A program made the translations under genes and the position numbers. Source: Hofstenia miamia (lineage: Eukaryota; Xenacoelomorpha; Acoela; Hofsteniidae). From it: a stretch of 64,000 nucleotides of DNA. Below, in pieces: positions 10,300 through 23,529 of this stretch. The stretch spans positions 566,202 through 630,201 of the forward strand of contig CABFPE010000138.1 of assembly GCA_900660155.1 (NCBI GenBank), in the 5' to 3' direction. The notes under the pieces were generated by a model. It was not told where the DNA came from. It searched no databases and worked only from the letters and a program-made list of their open reading frames with translations. Within the stretch, counting starts at the first letter, position 1. Each line of letters starts with the position of its first letter.

Positions 10300-11337
10300 A
10301 GGTATTTGAGAACATTTTTTCATCAAAATATTTTCAAAAAATTCTGCCAGCTGCATTAAGTCAATATCTTGTATATCAACAAAATAAAAATGTAAACCAT
10401 CAATGATTAAATTTTGTGTTTTTGAAAGGGATGGAATTAATAGTAAATATTTTAACATTGGCATTCAATTGCAATTGAGTATTTGCATATTAATAATTTT
10501 ATAAACAAATATGTTCAATGAAATTTTACCACTAATACTTTAAATACTGAAACAATAAAAGCCATTGCGTTAATTAATGTTATTTTTCTATAAATGATTT
10601 AAAGCACAAATAATGGAAATTCACATGCAACTCACATATTCCCAAAAACTATAGAAAAATTTTCTTGCAACATTATTTGTTGGCATCTAACCTTTTGCTG
10701 ACTTTAGTCATAATAATTGTACCTGTGTTATTAATATCAAGTTTTTTCTTCTAATTTATATTCTCTGTTGAACATACTTAGTTTTTTTAACGTAACATCA
10801 TATGCAACTTCACTTGCTCATATCTTGGTATTATAGTTTTATCTCTTTTGTTATTCAAATATTTCCAATATTGAAAAAAAGTGTGAAAAATTTGTTTTCT
10901 GTTATTAATAACTTTGTAAATATGAACTATGTTTAGTTTGTGAGACATTAATGTGGATATTTGATCATTGTAGCTTTCTGCTTGATTTTGCATTGATATG
11001 TACTGTAAATTACTAGCTTAATAAATCTTAAAATTTTGTGACACTGTATTAACTTTGGCAAATGAATTTAGGTGATGACGATAACAATCTAAAATTAAAT
11101 GGTTGTCAAATCGTTCAAAAATATAATATGCTATTTTTACACCAGCTGATTTTGTGCAACTGATATGGACCTATATTGCAATGGATATGTCCAATGTACT
11201 ATATTCAATAGTATTATTCGGCTTGTTAATATTGGGTTTTCAATAAGTAGCAAGTATATCTCAGGTGTAAAGTAGAAATATTTCAAGAATGCAGAAATAT
11301 TTATGCAATAACTTTAAAATATAAATACATGATGTTA

Positions 11338-11395
<58 letters not shown>

Positions 11396-11669
11396 AACCT
11401 TAGGGATTTAAAACGAGAAATCTGTTTAATAAACTAATAAAAATAATAAACTTAATAAACTAATGTAACAATGCTGAAATTAACAATTGACAAGGATATC
11501 TTTTTCAAGATACCTTTATAATATGATAACTCGGAATTCTATCCAATGTCTTTCTTCTTGTAATAATGTAACCTTAAATTTTATGATTTTTCATATTCAA
11601 AAAAGTTCATCAGCTAATATTTTTTAATGAAGAGCTATAGTATGTAAAAGTTTTTATTTTTCAGAGATG
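10300..11669. other. Gene-poor AT-rich stretch
   Basis: It contains a long (AT)n run at 11340-11392. The open frames are short and of chance-like composition. I see no feature to name. Confidence 0.5.
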
Positions 11670-12014
11670 TCATTCAATTGCAATTGCATTAAGCACTTCG
11701 GCAATGCAACTAATCTGGGAAAATTTATCATCATCTTCTGATGAAGTACTACTATTGACAGAAATCCGTTGTAGTAAGTATCTTTTAAATTCGAAGTGGT
11801 GGTTATTTTCCATAAAGTCAAATATGCAATTATCGTTGATGTCTTCGATGTTGTTTAAGATCTTTATTCTTGTTAACATATTTCTAAATGATTCACACAT
11901 TGTACTGTACAAGTTTGTTCGAATACTGGTCCGTTGGATATAGAAAGTTTTGCAGTAATTGTAAATCGTTAGCAGCTTTGAATTTGCTTCATGTTCATTA
12001 AAAATGGCAGTCAT
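11670..12014 (-). CDS. Uncharacterised 114-residue open frame
   Basis: The frame starts with MTAIFNEHEANSKLL and ends with an acidic, serine-rich tail (SSTSSEDDDKFSQ) before ISCIAEVLNAIAIE. The composition, with 14 Glu/Asp and spread Cys residues, looks more protein-like than the Lys/Asn/Ile frames around it. I recognise no domain, signal peptide or membrane segment. It could be a small gene, one exon of a larger minus-strand gene, or a chance frame. Confidence 0.3.
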   Translation of the reverse strand: MTAIFNEHEANSKLLTIYNYCKTFYIQRTSIRTNLYSTMCESFRNMLTRIKILNNIEDINDNCIFDFMENNHHFEFKRYLLQRISVNSSTSSEDDDKFSQISCIAEVLNAIAIE

Positions 12015-12099
12015 GATCTAAATTTGCAAAATATTTATATTATGTTAATGAATACATAACTAGGTAGAATAACACAATAGCAAATAACATTTATAGGAG

Positions 12100-13436
12100 T
12101 ATCAAAACAAGTTTGGAAACAAAGCTGTTTGCTAGGTTGTAATGAAAGTTCTATCATTTTTTGGTTTCCGAAAGTTCCTTAGATTTCATTTCCCAAGTCT
12201 ACACACTTTTCTAAGGGTTAGCATTTCACAATATGTCACGTCACTTATATTAAACTCTGCTCAATTACGCAATTGTTTTGGTAGAAGTTTTGATAATGAC
12301 AATCAAAGATTTCTTGACATTCATTCTCTAGCTTCTTGGTTTGTCTAGAAGGTTAAATTCTACCATTTTAAATCTTAAAAACATCTTCAGCAAGTTTATT
12401 CAGATTACAAAACCTTTCAAAACAGTTTGATTTCTTCGATGACTGGATCCAAGATGATACTAAGTCATGCACATTTAAAGCTCACGTCACATCAAGGATT
12501 TTTCTACTATACTTTTTAATCCTCTGATTAGATACTATGGAGAATGCTTGGATGTTCTTAAGAGACTTTGTGAAAAGCAATGAGAGAAAAATATAATAGA
12601 ATTGAGACGATATATATTTGAATCTCAACATTTATAAATATATTTATAAAAAACTAATTATATTTGTAAAATATTTTTGTACATATGCATAAAAACTTCA
12701 CACAAATCTAAATCCTCACATTTCGTGTTTTATTTAGCAAAAACGCAATATAGACTGTGCACAATTTTGTAAAATGTCTCAAATATTTTAAAAGCAAATC
12801 TCAAAAATTTAATTGAAATGCATGCTTATGCTTTAATGGATTTCACCCTATAATTTGAATTTTTTACATTTAATAATTACTTTAAACCATATGGAAATAT
12901 AATTAATTGATTTATTTTTGAAGGGATAATTTCATGCCATAACAGTAAATATGTTCTACCAGTGATAATCTTCTCAATTGATATTGTGCTCAAAAAAATC
13001 TGTTACAAAATGCATACCTGTTCTAATGGGGGAAGGTAAGCTGAACATGCGGGTATTAAACATTTGACAGATATTATTGCAATTTAAATAACTTGTCCAG
13101 GCACTATTGCTCAATCAAAGAAATCTATGTTTAAATAATATTTAGAAGATGCCAATTATTTGCAATCTACTGTTGCTTTGCAAAATGTTGTGCACATTAA
13201 GCATTCAAAGAATATAGGCTAGATCACTATAGCATTTATAACTGTTTCTTACAGCAAGATTGTTGAATTTATACTCATTTAAATTCTTATGCTCATCTTG
13301 GCTAGATTAAACTTGAGAGCTTAATTGATGTCTGATCCAAAATATTTGAAAAAATTTTTCACCAATTTCTTGATAAAATTTAAGAAATGACATCACCCAC
13401 CTTTACAAAACTGTGTTTCCATATAAAGATGTTCGG

Positions 13437-13468
<32 letters not shown>

Positions 13469-13660
13469 CTAAAAACAGTATATTGCAGCGTAAACGTCTC
13501 TGTTTCAATTCCAAATGAAATAATGTGTGAATCTCAGTATTTCATATACATAGTATTACAATGTGTTTAAAAAGACAATTTAAAAAACTAAAGGACATTA
13601 CATTTTTAGATATCATAGTCGTCTTATTGTACTACTAACTACCACAATTTGCAACCGATT
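12100..13660. other. Gene-poor AT-rich stretch
   Basis: It holds an (AT)n run at 13438-13464. The short open frames at 12142-12348 on the plus strand look like chance. Nothing else is recognised. Confidence 0.5.
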
Positions 13661-13894
13661 TTAAATTACTGATATGATAATAATTCCATGAGCTGCTAGT
13701 TGAATAATAAATTTCGTCGTTGGATGTGAAAAAGGCACTGTTACAATTCCGGCCCAAACGCAGACATTGTCATTTTTAACATCTATCTCATCCAATAAGC
13801 GTAATAAGACTGGCGAGCTGTGTGAAAAGTGTCCAGCGGTGTTGTACAGGGTACATAGCTCCATGTACAAAAAGTGGCGTTTAAACGTNTTCAT
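13661..13894 (-). other. Open frame of higher G+C, possible exon or transposase scrap
   Basis: The minus strand encodes about 77 residues, including YMELCTLYNTAGHFSHSSP and VCVWAGIVTVPFSHPTTKF. Base composition is nearer 45% G+C against about 30% around it, which suggests once-selected coding sequence. I recognise no family. One unknown base at 13889 falls inside the frame. It could be a host exon or a fragment of a DNA transposon. Confidence 0.3.
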
Positions 13895-13978
13895 CTTTTA
13901 TATTTTGTTTCATAAAAAATCATGTTGTCATTAGAATATCAGCATATGCACAGTAGGCCTTATTAAAATCCTTATGAC

Positions 13979-14009
<31 letters not shown>

Positions 14010-14941
14010 TTTTGCTTCGATTTATATTAATTGCAATAAAGCATATTGGTAAACGTTTTCGACTATCATTTAGTTATCTTCAGAAATAATAAAACTTAAG
14101 GGAAATTTATACAGATTTTACAATATGCTACAATAACACGGTGTGACATAAATTAATTTGACTGATTTTTTAACTGATTCCAGTCAATTATGAATTTGAA
14201 TGCCGTTTTATATGCAAAACCATACTTTCTGAGTAAATTGTATTAAAAGTCTTAGAAAGCCTGCATAGCATTGCTTTTTTGAGAATGTCTACAACTATAT
14301 GAGGCATTACGACATTGAAGCTAAACCTTCCTTGCTACTCATTTCCAACAATAATTCATTACCATCAGTTTCAATTTTGTTATGTGTCAGATTGAGTATC
14401 ACAATAGGGAATGAACATTTTTGACATCCTTCAATGCTCCTTGAATACTACATAGTAACCATGCACTGTGCTTATGACAAAATTATTCATAACTTCTCTG
14501 CAAACATCATTCCTTCTTCTAAATGTATTACCTGTCTGGATTATTTCTGTTATATTCTTAAATATTATATTCTGAAAAATCAAAGCTTTATAAATATTCT
14601 GAAGCACATGACATATTTTTAGGAATTTAATATTTATCAGGATATTGGATCTTTACACCCAAGCAATATATTCCTAGCTATTTGAAGATCAACAGCCTTT
14701 GCCATTTGCTATTTTCATGTTTTTCTTGAATGGAAAAAACATGCTGGAATTATTATTCATATCATAACAAGACAACGGTTTGAATATTTGCCTGCAACCA
14801 AGATGGTTTGATAACATAGTTATAGGAGGATATCAGACGTAGTAATCAAGCTTTGTAATAACTTACTATCAGTTAATTAAGCATTTATCAAGTTAGTTTG
14901 CGATGCATATTCCCTGGGACATGTTTTTATGGACCTTATAA

Positions 14942-15736
14942 CAGAGATGAAACCGGCTACAGGCCAGCCGAGGCCGGTTGGACCGGGCCGGCAATTTATC
15001 GGTCCTGCAGCCGCTTTTAAATTTCATGAAAGGCCGGTAAAATTACTGGCAGTTTACCGGCCTAAATTATAAAAATATTCTTGTTTTATTTTATAAAAAG
15101 GGAATACTTTGCTTAGTCTGGGAGGAATTTCTATGAAAAAAATTTATACTATGAGCAATTTACAGTATTGCAATTCGGATAATAATTACATTTACATTCT
15201 GGAATCACTCCTAAATTTTGCTACAAACTTACTAACAATATTAAAAGAACCTGTTTATAATACTGAAAATATAATGTATAAGATTTACGTTTGAAATTTG
15301 AGAGACCTCATTCAAATAAAGCAAATGGAACCCTTGTATTTTAATAATATTGGAAGAGGACGCTCAAAATAAATTTGAAGGATGCAGAAAGACATTCAGA
15401 TACAAATATCAATTGACACATCTTACTAAACGAGCAATTATATTTAGTTTTAGCGAAATATTATTTAAATGTTATTTGTGTACTTATAAGTTATTCAATG
15501 ATAATTGGGGTCAAATGCTACACCAATGTTTTTTATATTTTAACTATCATGAGAAGTAAACTAACTAAATAAAAGCTAAAACGTTCAAAATTTTTCATTC
15601 ACTGAAAGTGAAAACAGCTGATTAAAGTTATAGAAAATATCAAAATTGTGCTTTGCTAGAAATATAGTTATAATAGATTGAAATTTACGTTATACAATAT
15701 CAGCTCTATGCATCGCCATGTGTAAAAACAGCTTAT

Positions 15737-15778
<42 letters not shown>

Positions 15779-15869
15779 TACTTGAAAATGTACTTGAATA
15801 GATTAAATTTACAATGCAAATATAATTTACCGGCCAAAACCGTCCGAAAACCGGCCGGTTCCAACTCTG
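14942..15869. mobile_element. Non-autonomous hAT-like element with CCGG-rich ends
   Basis: The ends are inverted: CAGAGATGAAACCGG on the left and, on the opposite strand at the right, CAGAGTTGGAACCGG. CAGAGRTG-type ends are usual for hAT transposons. The flanking 8-mers CCTTATAA and CCTCAAAT match at five of eight places, so the target duplication is worn or uncertain. Both subterminal regions are packed with GGCCGG/CCGG motifs, a local G+C island in AT-rich DNA, which may be transposase binding sites. The 928-bp interior carries an (AT)n run and no recognisable transposase. Confidence 0.7.
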
Positions 15870-16060
15870 CCTCAAATTATTAAGAAGCACCAGCAAAAGT
15901 TGCATACTACTGCGAAAGAAGAGGGAATTAGTGTTTTATGCAAAAAATCAATTTTACAATAACACAGACGTGAGACGCAAAAATTAACTTTAGATTCGAT
16001 GCTACAATGGACAAATGCATTCGTTTCACCCAACAGAATTTCTATAAAAAACCGTATTGC

Positions 16061-16097
<37 letters not shown>

Positions 16098-16610
16098 GTG
16101 TATATATATTCTGTGGTGTTTCAAACTTAATCTAATTCACACAAAAAAGCTTTTCCTCGGTGCATATACTATTAACATTCATAATTCGTACATTTGTAAA
16201 GTTTTCCATAATATAAATAACAACATTCATATTAATATCATTAATTAACAGTTGTAATAGCTATTATTCTAAATATGAAAGATAACAACAATGTGGGCAG
16301 ATGACCTAGTGTGTAAAACTAGATAAACTCAATGGGAAATGAATACTCAAAAAAATTGCTTGGCAATCTCCAAGGATAAGGGCCAATAAAAATGATAGCA
16401 CCAAGTGGCAGGAAGGTTTCTTAAGCATTGGTTGGAAATTTCCAAGGATAATATGTTTGAAAAATCAAATATAATATCAGCAGTGATATCAAATCATGAA
16501 AGAGCTAAGGTCCTAATTTCCCGACAGGCCTTAGATATTCAGAAATTGTTGTTCTTGAAGTCATGTAAAGGATCCACATATACTAAATGACAATTGCATT
16601 AATGGGCAGA
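15870..16610. other. Gene-poor stretch with (AT)n run
   Basis: It contains a TA run at 16066-16095. The open frames made from it (poly Tyr-Ile) are artefacts. The text at 16400-16600 may be the degraded 5' side of the LINE that follows. Confidence 0.45.
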
Positions 16611-16619
16611 GGGGCAGAA

Positions 16620-18490
16620 CAGAATTGAATTGGAGTATAGAGAAACAAGATTAGATGGGTTATACAAAAAGGATGTTAGAATAATGGAGCAAGTATCAGC
16701 AAAAATAGAGACAACTGATCAGCAAATTGATAGAGTAGTTGAGCAGAAGCTGAAGTTGTAAAACAAGTGAAAAAAGCCGCAGAATTCGTAGATCTGCAAG
16801 TTGAAGCAGTACTCAAGGAAGGAATATAGAATTCTATAAAAGAACTAGGTTCAGAAAGAGCAAGTTAGCAATAGAGGCAGCAAAAATTTATAAAGTATCA
16901 GAGTGGAGAGAAGCCAAGATTATCAGAGGCAAACTTGCTAAGGAAGTTTTTGAAGAGAAGCAGTGGCAGCAAAATTGAAGAGGCCAAGAAGGATACCAAT
17001 ACTAAAAACTGATGGAGGAGGATTCAATTAATTATAGTGCGACCAAGACAAGAATAAGGAAAGAATGCAAGAGAAGGGCAAGGAAGGTACTAAAGAGACA
17101 GCACTAAGTGAGTCAAACAGCCTGAATGCAATAGATACTTGGGCTATGCTAGTGTTCTGAAGCCCAGCAGTAGGTAGGAGAAGTGACCATGAGACTATTA
17201 GAAATAGAAAGAGATTTCAACTTAAATGAGATGTAGATCGATTGCATATGTCAAGGAAAAGTCACAATGCTTAAAAATATGCAGATAACCAACCTAAAGG
17301 ATCACTGTTGAATGCAAGCCGAACTAAATCAGAGGAAAACAGCGCTTGAGTAAGAAGACATAGCACAATTGTTTAGAAGCTGAGTAATAGAATGATAGAA
17401 TGATGTAGGCAGAAGGTAATGCATGGCAAATACTAGAGGAATAAATAATAACAATAATAAAGACTTTATTATCCAGTGAAGGCAAAGCAATACAAATAAA
17501 TAAAAATCAAATTATTTAGCAATGAGGACAGTCAAAGGTGATGAAGTAGGAGCAGACGGATGAGCAAGCAACATGAGAGAACCGATCAGTAAAGAAGAAA
17601 GACAGCAGAGATTTCTTAAAATCGAGGGCAAAGGATAAAAGTTAATAGCATTTGGAGGTTTGCAAGTAAGGAAGTATTTAGCAGAAGTACAAGCAGAATT
17701 AAGAAACAAGTGAAGGGTGTGATTCTTCTTGAAATGATGAACAGAGAACATGAAAACACCATCAAAGTGCGTAGAGTGGGAATTAAAGTATGTTGTAAAG
17801 TCAAATGGATCAAAATCTAGATTGCAAGTCAGTGAACTTTGATAGAAAAGTTAACAACAAATGTCTAATAAAGTCAAAACCAAAGAGAGAAGCAGAAACA
17901 TTGATCAGAAACAACAATTTACATTAAAAATGACAGTGACAAAAGAGCTAAGTTAAGTGATAAGCAAAAACCATGAAAAATAAATTGGAAATGGTAGATC
18001 ATCCAATAACAGGGTATTAGATGTCAGTGCAGAATGTGTATAAGTTCAAGCACAACGAGTTAGGAAGCATTATGCCTCAGAGCTTGGGGAGATAAGTGCT
18101 ATGAATAAAATCCAAAATCTGAAGGCTAAGATTCTGTAGGATTTCCACATACAGACAGAGTGAAGAATGCATAGTATTGGTAGGTTTAGAGGCAATAGTG
18201 GCAATGGTAATTGACATAGAAGTACCAAATGAAAATAATGTCAAAGACAAGAAGAAAGGCAAGATATCAAATACAGGTAGCTAACAGAAAAAATGATTGA
18301 AGTTGAAGTAGTTCTGGTAGTATTTGGAGCAATGGGAATAGTGAACAAGAAGCATAGGAAATGTGTGGAGTTGTTTGGATGGAGTAATAGTTAGTAAGAC
18401 TGGATTGTTAAGAATATCTAGATTTCTAAGCAAGGCTTGTAAATTTTCTGGAATCTGATGAGCTTCCCAAACATAAAAGCAACAACAATG
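16620..18490 (+). mobile_element. Decayed LINE (non-LTR retrotransposon), 3' half
   Basis: The plus strand carries scattered, heavily interrupted remains in family order. Near 17120-17150 there is LNAIDTWAMLVF, matching the AINTWAxxVxRY segment that follows the RT in R2/NeSL-like proteins. Near 17225-17260 there is DVDRLHMSRK, matching the DVDRLYxxRKEGGRG segment. Near 18295-18350 a worn tail resembles the VxxVPVVxGALG segment also seen at 7700. The 5' part includes the 290-bp block duplicated at 3053. Frequent stops show an old copy. Clade assignment is from memory of these motifs. Confidence 0.6.
16683..16972 (+). repeat. 290-bp block, exact duplicate of 3053-3342
   Basis: This is the longer-context copy: the flanking sequence on both sides continues as LINE-like text, so this is the likely source and 3053-3342 the derived copy. 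Identity ends precisely at 16972/16973. Confidence 0.9.
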
Positions 18491-21400
18491 TTAAATTGTG
18501 AACATGGAAATAATATTAATGATGGTGCTACAACTAAGTCATTGCCAGGGAAAACATAATCAGAACAAATTGGTAAAGAAGTCCGTGGAAAGAGAACCTT
18601 TCGCAGGGAATGATTGAAAAATGCGGATCATCTAAAAGCTTGGAGTAAGCAGTTGCTACGTGATGTGCACAGAAAAAAAGAAGTTGTACTTATGGTATGC
18701 TTTAGCTTGAACCAGAACTATGGTATAGAATTAGGACTGTATAAGCATTCTCATTAAGTAGAGCTAGAGCTTTATCATCAATGAGCCTTTAAATAAATAT
18801 GGCAAAAATTTCAATTATTTAGGGATGATTGTATGTTATCTTATTTTTAAATATGGTTGTTCAATATGTATAGAACAGAGCTTCTTTATGCTCAAGCTAC
18901 TGACAAAGGACAGAAATTTTCTTCCAGATAATATTAATAAATATTTGGATTTGCTTTAGAAGAATTGTAAGAAAAAGAGTGATGTATGTGTCATTTTTAT
19001 AAGGAATATGCTCATATCCCTAGAGAAATGAATGCCCTAAAATGCAAACTAAAAATGTAAATTGTATTTTTGAAAGTAGGCGGTCTTTTTGGATATGTAA
19101 CAATATTTGAATATATATAAGAATCGTAATTGCATATATTAACCAGTCAAAAAATTACTTATTGTTGGTGTGATGAAAATATAGCGGGGTTAATATGTAC
19201 TAATTTAACGCATATTTATCAATGAGGACCAATAAACCCATTGGAATTTCGGGCTGATTGTGAGGTTCTATCTATTGTAACATGTAAATTTTGGTTTTGG
19301 GTTTTGACAATATTGTTAGATGACTTATGCAAATGCAACCTAACAGATCTTACAATTTTAGTTACGCAGAGTATTGTGCACCGACAAACATATTAAGAAT
19401 CATTGAATCCTCAATAATTTTATCACTTCTATATTTCTTCACATAAAAATCTACTTCTGGGTGAAAGATATAGGAAGAGGATGTCTTCGTTCACTTGGTA
19501 AATGAGGATGCATATCACATGCATTATTTTTAGACATCCCCAATCACAAGCAGCATTAATTGATCAAGCTTTTAACACTTGCATGTGCTGGTAATTGTCT
19601 TACTACATTAAATATTGTAAAAGTTACATTAAGATCTGAGAATTGGGTACATAGGAATAGTTCTATAGAATAAGTTTAGGAATACACCACTTCCTATACA
19701 AATAGTGCATAATAAAGCGTAGATTTCACGATACACTAAGCACGAATAATAATATTGATTATTGCAATAGTTAGCTACAATGCTAACGTCGGTTTGATAT
19801 TAAAATTTGGATTTACACACATTATTCTTCAGTATAAAATTTTTGGTGCAGCACACAGCTTTTGTATAGCAGTGCATTGAAATAAAATAATTCAGTGCTT
19901 TAGCCAGTTTCTTAGCTGTAATTTCCCGGTTGTTTGTTATAGCTGCTTATAGCTGTGTGATATGCTACACCCATTGTGCAGCTAAAAGCATTTAGCCACA
20001 CATCACTAGGCATTTGTTCACAAAATTGTGGTCGGCCTCTTCACATCAGACATTGTCACCATAGCTTTTATATTATGACAACATCTCAAAATTCTGAACC
20101 ATTTTGTTACAGATTTTTTGTGTGAAATTGCAATTCCACATCCAAAAAATTTAGTTATTGTGATTAGTCCTTCTATCTGACTAGAATGTATAATGTGCCA
20201 TGGAAATATTCTGATAGAAGATTCAAAATATGTAAAATTCCTATCCATGCGATAAAGGTTTTGGCGAATATCATTGTGAACGTTATCAAAATTCAAAAGT
20301 TGTTTAGTTAAATATATTTTTTAGGAATATAAATGTTATCAAATACAAGAAATTCATTGTCTGAGATGCATGCCTATTTACCAAACGGATGAATACGCCC
20401 GCTTTTTTATGTGACCCACAAATATTTATGGCCGAATTTTACATGTGTTGTTATTTAGACCACAAATAGTCGTGCTAAGATCATTTAAATTTGTTTAGAC
20501 CAGAAATAAAGTTTTGGGAAATTATGGGTTACGCAGTCTAGTGATGTTTTTACCTTAAAGTAATTGTAAGAATGTAGTTAACGAGAATATTAAGACAGTG
20601 GGTAGTTTGCTTAACTCTGCGAATTTTAACATTTAATAAGCAAGTATTATAAGTTTGTAATGCTTTGCACATTTAATGACAACTCGTAAATCAGAATAAA
20701 GCGCTTTAATGGTTGGATTTTCAACAGATGTTGGATTAAGACCTCAATAACATGCTAAACCTATGAAGAACTTACTTAATGTAGTAGATAATGTAATAGC
20801 AATCCTTGTGTGAATGGCGATATTCGTTTGATATTAAATTTATTTCCTTTTCGCACTTATTGCATGAATAGTCAATTCAGATTACGTGATGTATTTTGAA
20901 TATCTATCAAAAGTAAGCTTAGAATAGATCATTAACACAATATTATTCATAGTTTAAAATGGCAGCAGTGAACACAGAATAAGTAAACTAAATAAATCAT
21001 GTGCAGCTTACAATAAATGATCTGTTAACAGCAATTTAATATCTTGAAATGCGTTGATTTCTTCTATTGACAACAAATCAATTCGTTTTGTCAAATTAGT
21101 GTTTCTATGCAAAATTTGTCGTTAGTTAACAAGACACGTTAATAAATCTTTCACCGAAAGAACTACTTAGGAATAGAAAAAATTTTTGATAATGTCAAAC
21201 TTAGGACAGAGATGGATATGGGATAAAAATTAGGTGCAGCCTCTTTCTTTCAGGCTATTTAAACTAATGCCAATTCGGCCAAGAAATTTCTTAACTTTTT
21301 CGGTTTGCTAGACCAAAGTAGGTTTTACAAACTTTTCATAATAGCTACTGTCAGAAATGGAAAACTGAAATTGGCCCTTAGAAGATTATATGTCACTAAA

Positions 21401-21494
21401 AACAAATTACAAAATTTATGTTATTTTTCTGCATATTGTTTATAAACTATGTAGCACTCATTTGCATTTTTGTTGACTTGCGTGAACTGTTATG
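18491..21494. other. Gene-poor AT-rich stretch
   Basis: No gene is supported. A 92-residue minus-strand frame at 20018-20296 has no recognisable domain. I see no tandem array or terminal repeat. Confidence 0.45.
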
Positions 21495-22696
21495 TAGGGA
21501 TGGATAGTGAATTGAATATACCGAATACCGGAGAATTCTGGATAATTTGACTGACGGATAATATATTTTTCAATTATTAGTAGGGCAACCAGAAATATGA
21601 CTTCAAAAAAAACAAAATATGATCATATTTTTATGACAAAATATAACGAAATTTAGTTAAATATGCGCTAAAATATGGCCATCCATTTTTCAAAATGATC
21701 CATTAAATTAATATAAAACGGTTTTCTATTACTGAAATCAAGATATAAAACAAATTCAAAAACTATTACATAATAATAAGTCAACTACTTCACTAAATTA
21801 TAATAAGAGCACATAAATTTCTATATATTGTTGTCGTTAAGATCTCTGTTATAGTCTAAGAGCTTTCTCAACATAGAGAAACATCTCTCAACTGCAGTCG
21901 ATGTTGCTTGATATTTTCGTAACTTTGCACCAATTCCGATTAACTGTCCATCCCCTTTCCTTGCATTATAGCAGTGAGTTCGATTGTCAACCTTCATACA
22001 TTTTGCCTGAATACGCCTGACACAGTTCTGCAACACGTGTGCCAGGCAAAATCCATGAAATTATAATGTATATAGTTCTTTTAATACTTTTGAGCTTCCA
22101 GCATACATGGCCAGTCCTAGAAACGCGCCAACCAGTGGGTGGGTCGGGTCAACAATTAGCTAGCTTCTCGGGCTTAGGCCAGGAAGTACATTATTTGAAA
22201 TTGAATGAATATTTATTGTAGTTCAAATGATTTAATTCAGGCACAATCCAGCATTAAGTTTTAAGTTATTTTCTTAATCTAATGAAACTATGCCAAAATA
22301 TGACTTTTATGACATTTCAGCCACAAATATTACTGTATTTTTCAAAAAACAAAAATATAACTTTTCTGAATTATAGCTTACTATTTAACTGCACCCCAGG
22401 CCTAAAAACCATCAAGACTGGAAAATAGACCAACACAACAAAATATAACATTTATTATGTTGGTAGCCGTAATTATCAAATAATATCGACCTCCTAAGAA
22501 TGAAAATAAATAAACTTTAAGTAGACTATGTCCTGATATCTTAAAATAACTTGCTTTGTTGCATGACAACTTCCATATCATGGAAAAAATATTGCTTTTT
22601 TTCAAAAATTGCATTTTTACATCAAATTTTATCTCAGAATATGTTATCCGGTAACCACGTTAAATTTTACCGGATCCGGATTCCGGCAAATCCCTA
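21495..22696. mobile_element. hAT element, internally deleted
   Basis: The element runs from TAGGGATGGATA to AAATCCCTA (opposite strand TAGGGATTTGCC). It is flanked by the 8-mers CTGTTATG and CTATTAGG, matching at six of eight places as expected for a worn hAT target duplication. Both subterminal regions repeat ACCGG/CCGGATAA text. At 1,202 bp it is far shorter than an autonomous hAT and keeps only a scrap of transposase. The middle (22085-22180) is an unrelated G+C-richer patch. Confidence 0.75.
21821..21990 (-). pseudogene. hAT transposase C-terminal (dimerisation) fragment
   Basis: The minus strand encodes QATSTAVERCFSMLRKLL, the hallmark of the hAT C-terminal dimerisation region (ATS..VER.FS). 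It lies inside the element with hAT ends at 21495-22696, which supports both calls. No catalytic region is visible nearby. Confidence 0.8.
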
Positions 22697-23480
22697 CTAT
22701 TAGGTAATAGTAAGTTTTTTTTGAAATTTTGTCTAATTTTTTTAATGTTCTGAGATAAGTCCACCTTTAGCATGACATGATTAGCTTAAAAGCTCCTTCC
22801 TTTAATACAACATTATAAACTTTAATAACGTTTTAACTATTGGATCAATTTTAGTCTGGTTTGTTTTAAAACATTTTTTGTCTCTTTTAAAGGACAAACA
22901 GGTTTTCCACATTTACAAAGAACTCCAAGCCTATTTCCAAATTTGAAAATCTTAAGGCATGTGTAGGTCATTGGGGAACATACATTAATGCAATGTTGAA
23001 AATTTCTATTAAAGCTTATTGCTGTGGCAGAGATTGTTGAATAGATTTGAAATTTTCGAATTTTTGAAAAAATTTAAATTCTCTCCGTAATTAGTGTTCG
23101 TGTATTTAGAAAGTTTTAAGACCCTGGAGGAAACTTTGACTGTTTCTTAATATGTGCAAAGATATTCTAAACACATTGAGGTGTGCCGTGCGCAAAGTCA
23201 GAGGTCGCGGAGCCGAAAAAGAAAGAGAAGTCTCTCCTCTATCATGTGCTTTTTTCAGATTAAGCACACCATTAATAGTTTTTGAGGTATAAGCGTTTAA
23301 AAAATTTTTATAGTATCATGGAAATTTTTTAAAAATCAGAATTCTGTTTAAAGGTTAATAACTACAATTTTATTGTGTTCATTCTTATATCTTATATTTT
23401 ATCCATCATTGTTGACATCACTATGCTTATTTTAAGATTAAAACCTCATATTAATCATCCATCTTATTTTCCTTGATAGA
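22697..23480. other. Intergenic stretch
   Basis: Nothing is recognised apart from a short G+C-richer patch near 23190-23260. The open frames are chance-like. Confidence 0.4.
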
Positions 23481-23529
23481 AATATAAATTCTGTCATACA
23501 CTAGTAATAGTAGGAGTAATAGTGTATTA

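Noticed and set aside
15690-16248. Small proteins with runs of Tyr-Ile (YIYIYIY)
   Set aside because: They are translations of (AT)n microsatellites.
20018-20296. 92-residue minus-strand open frame as a gene
   Set aside because: No domain, no upstream or downstream exon, and no poly(A) signal I could pair with it. The length is possible by chance.
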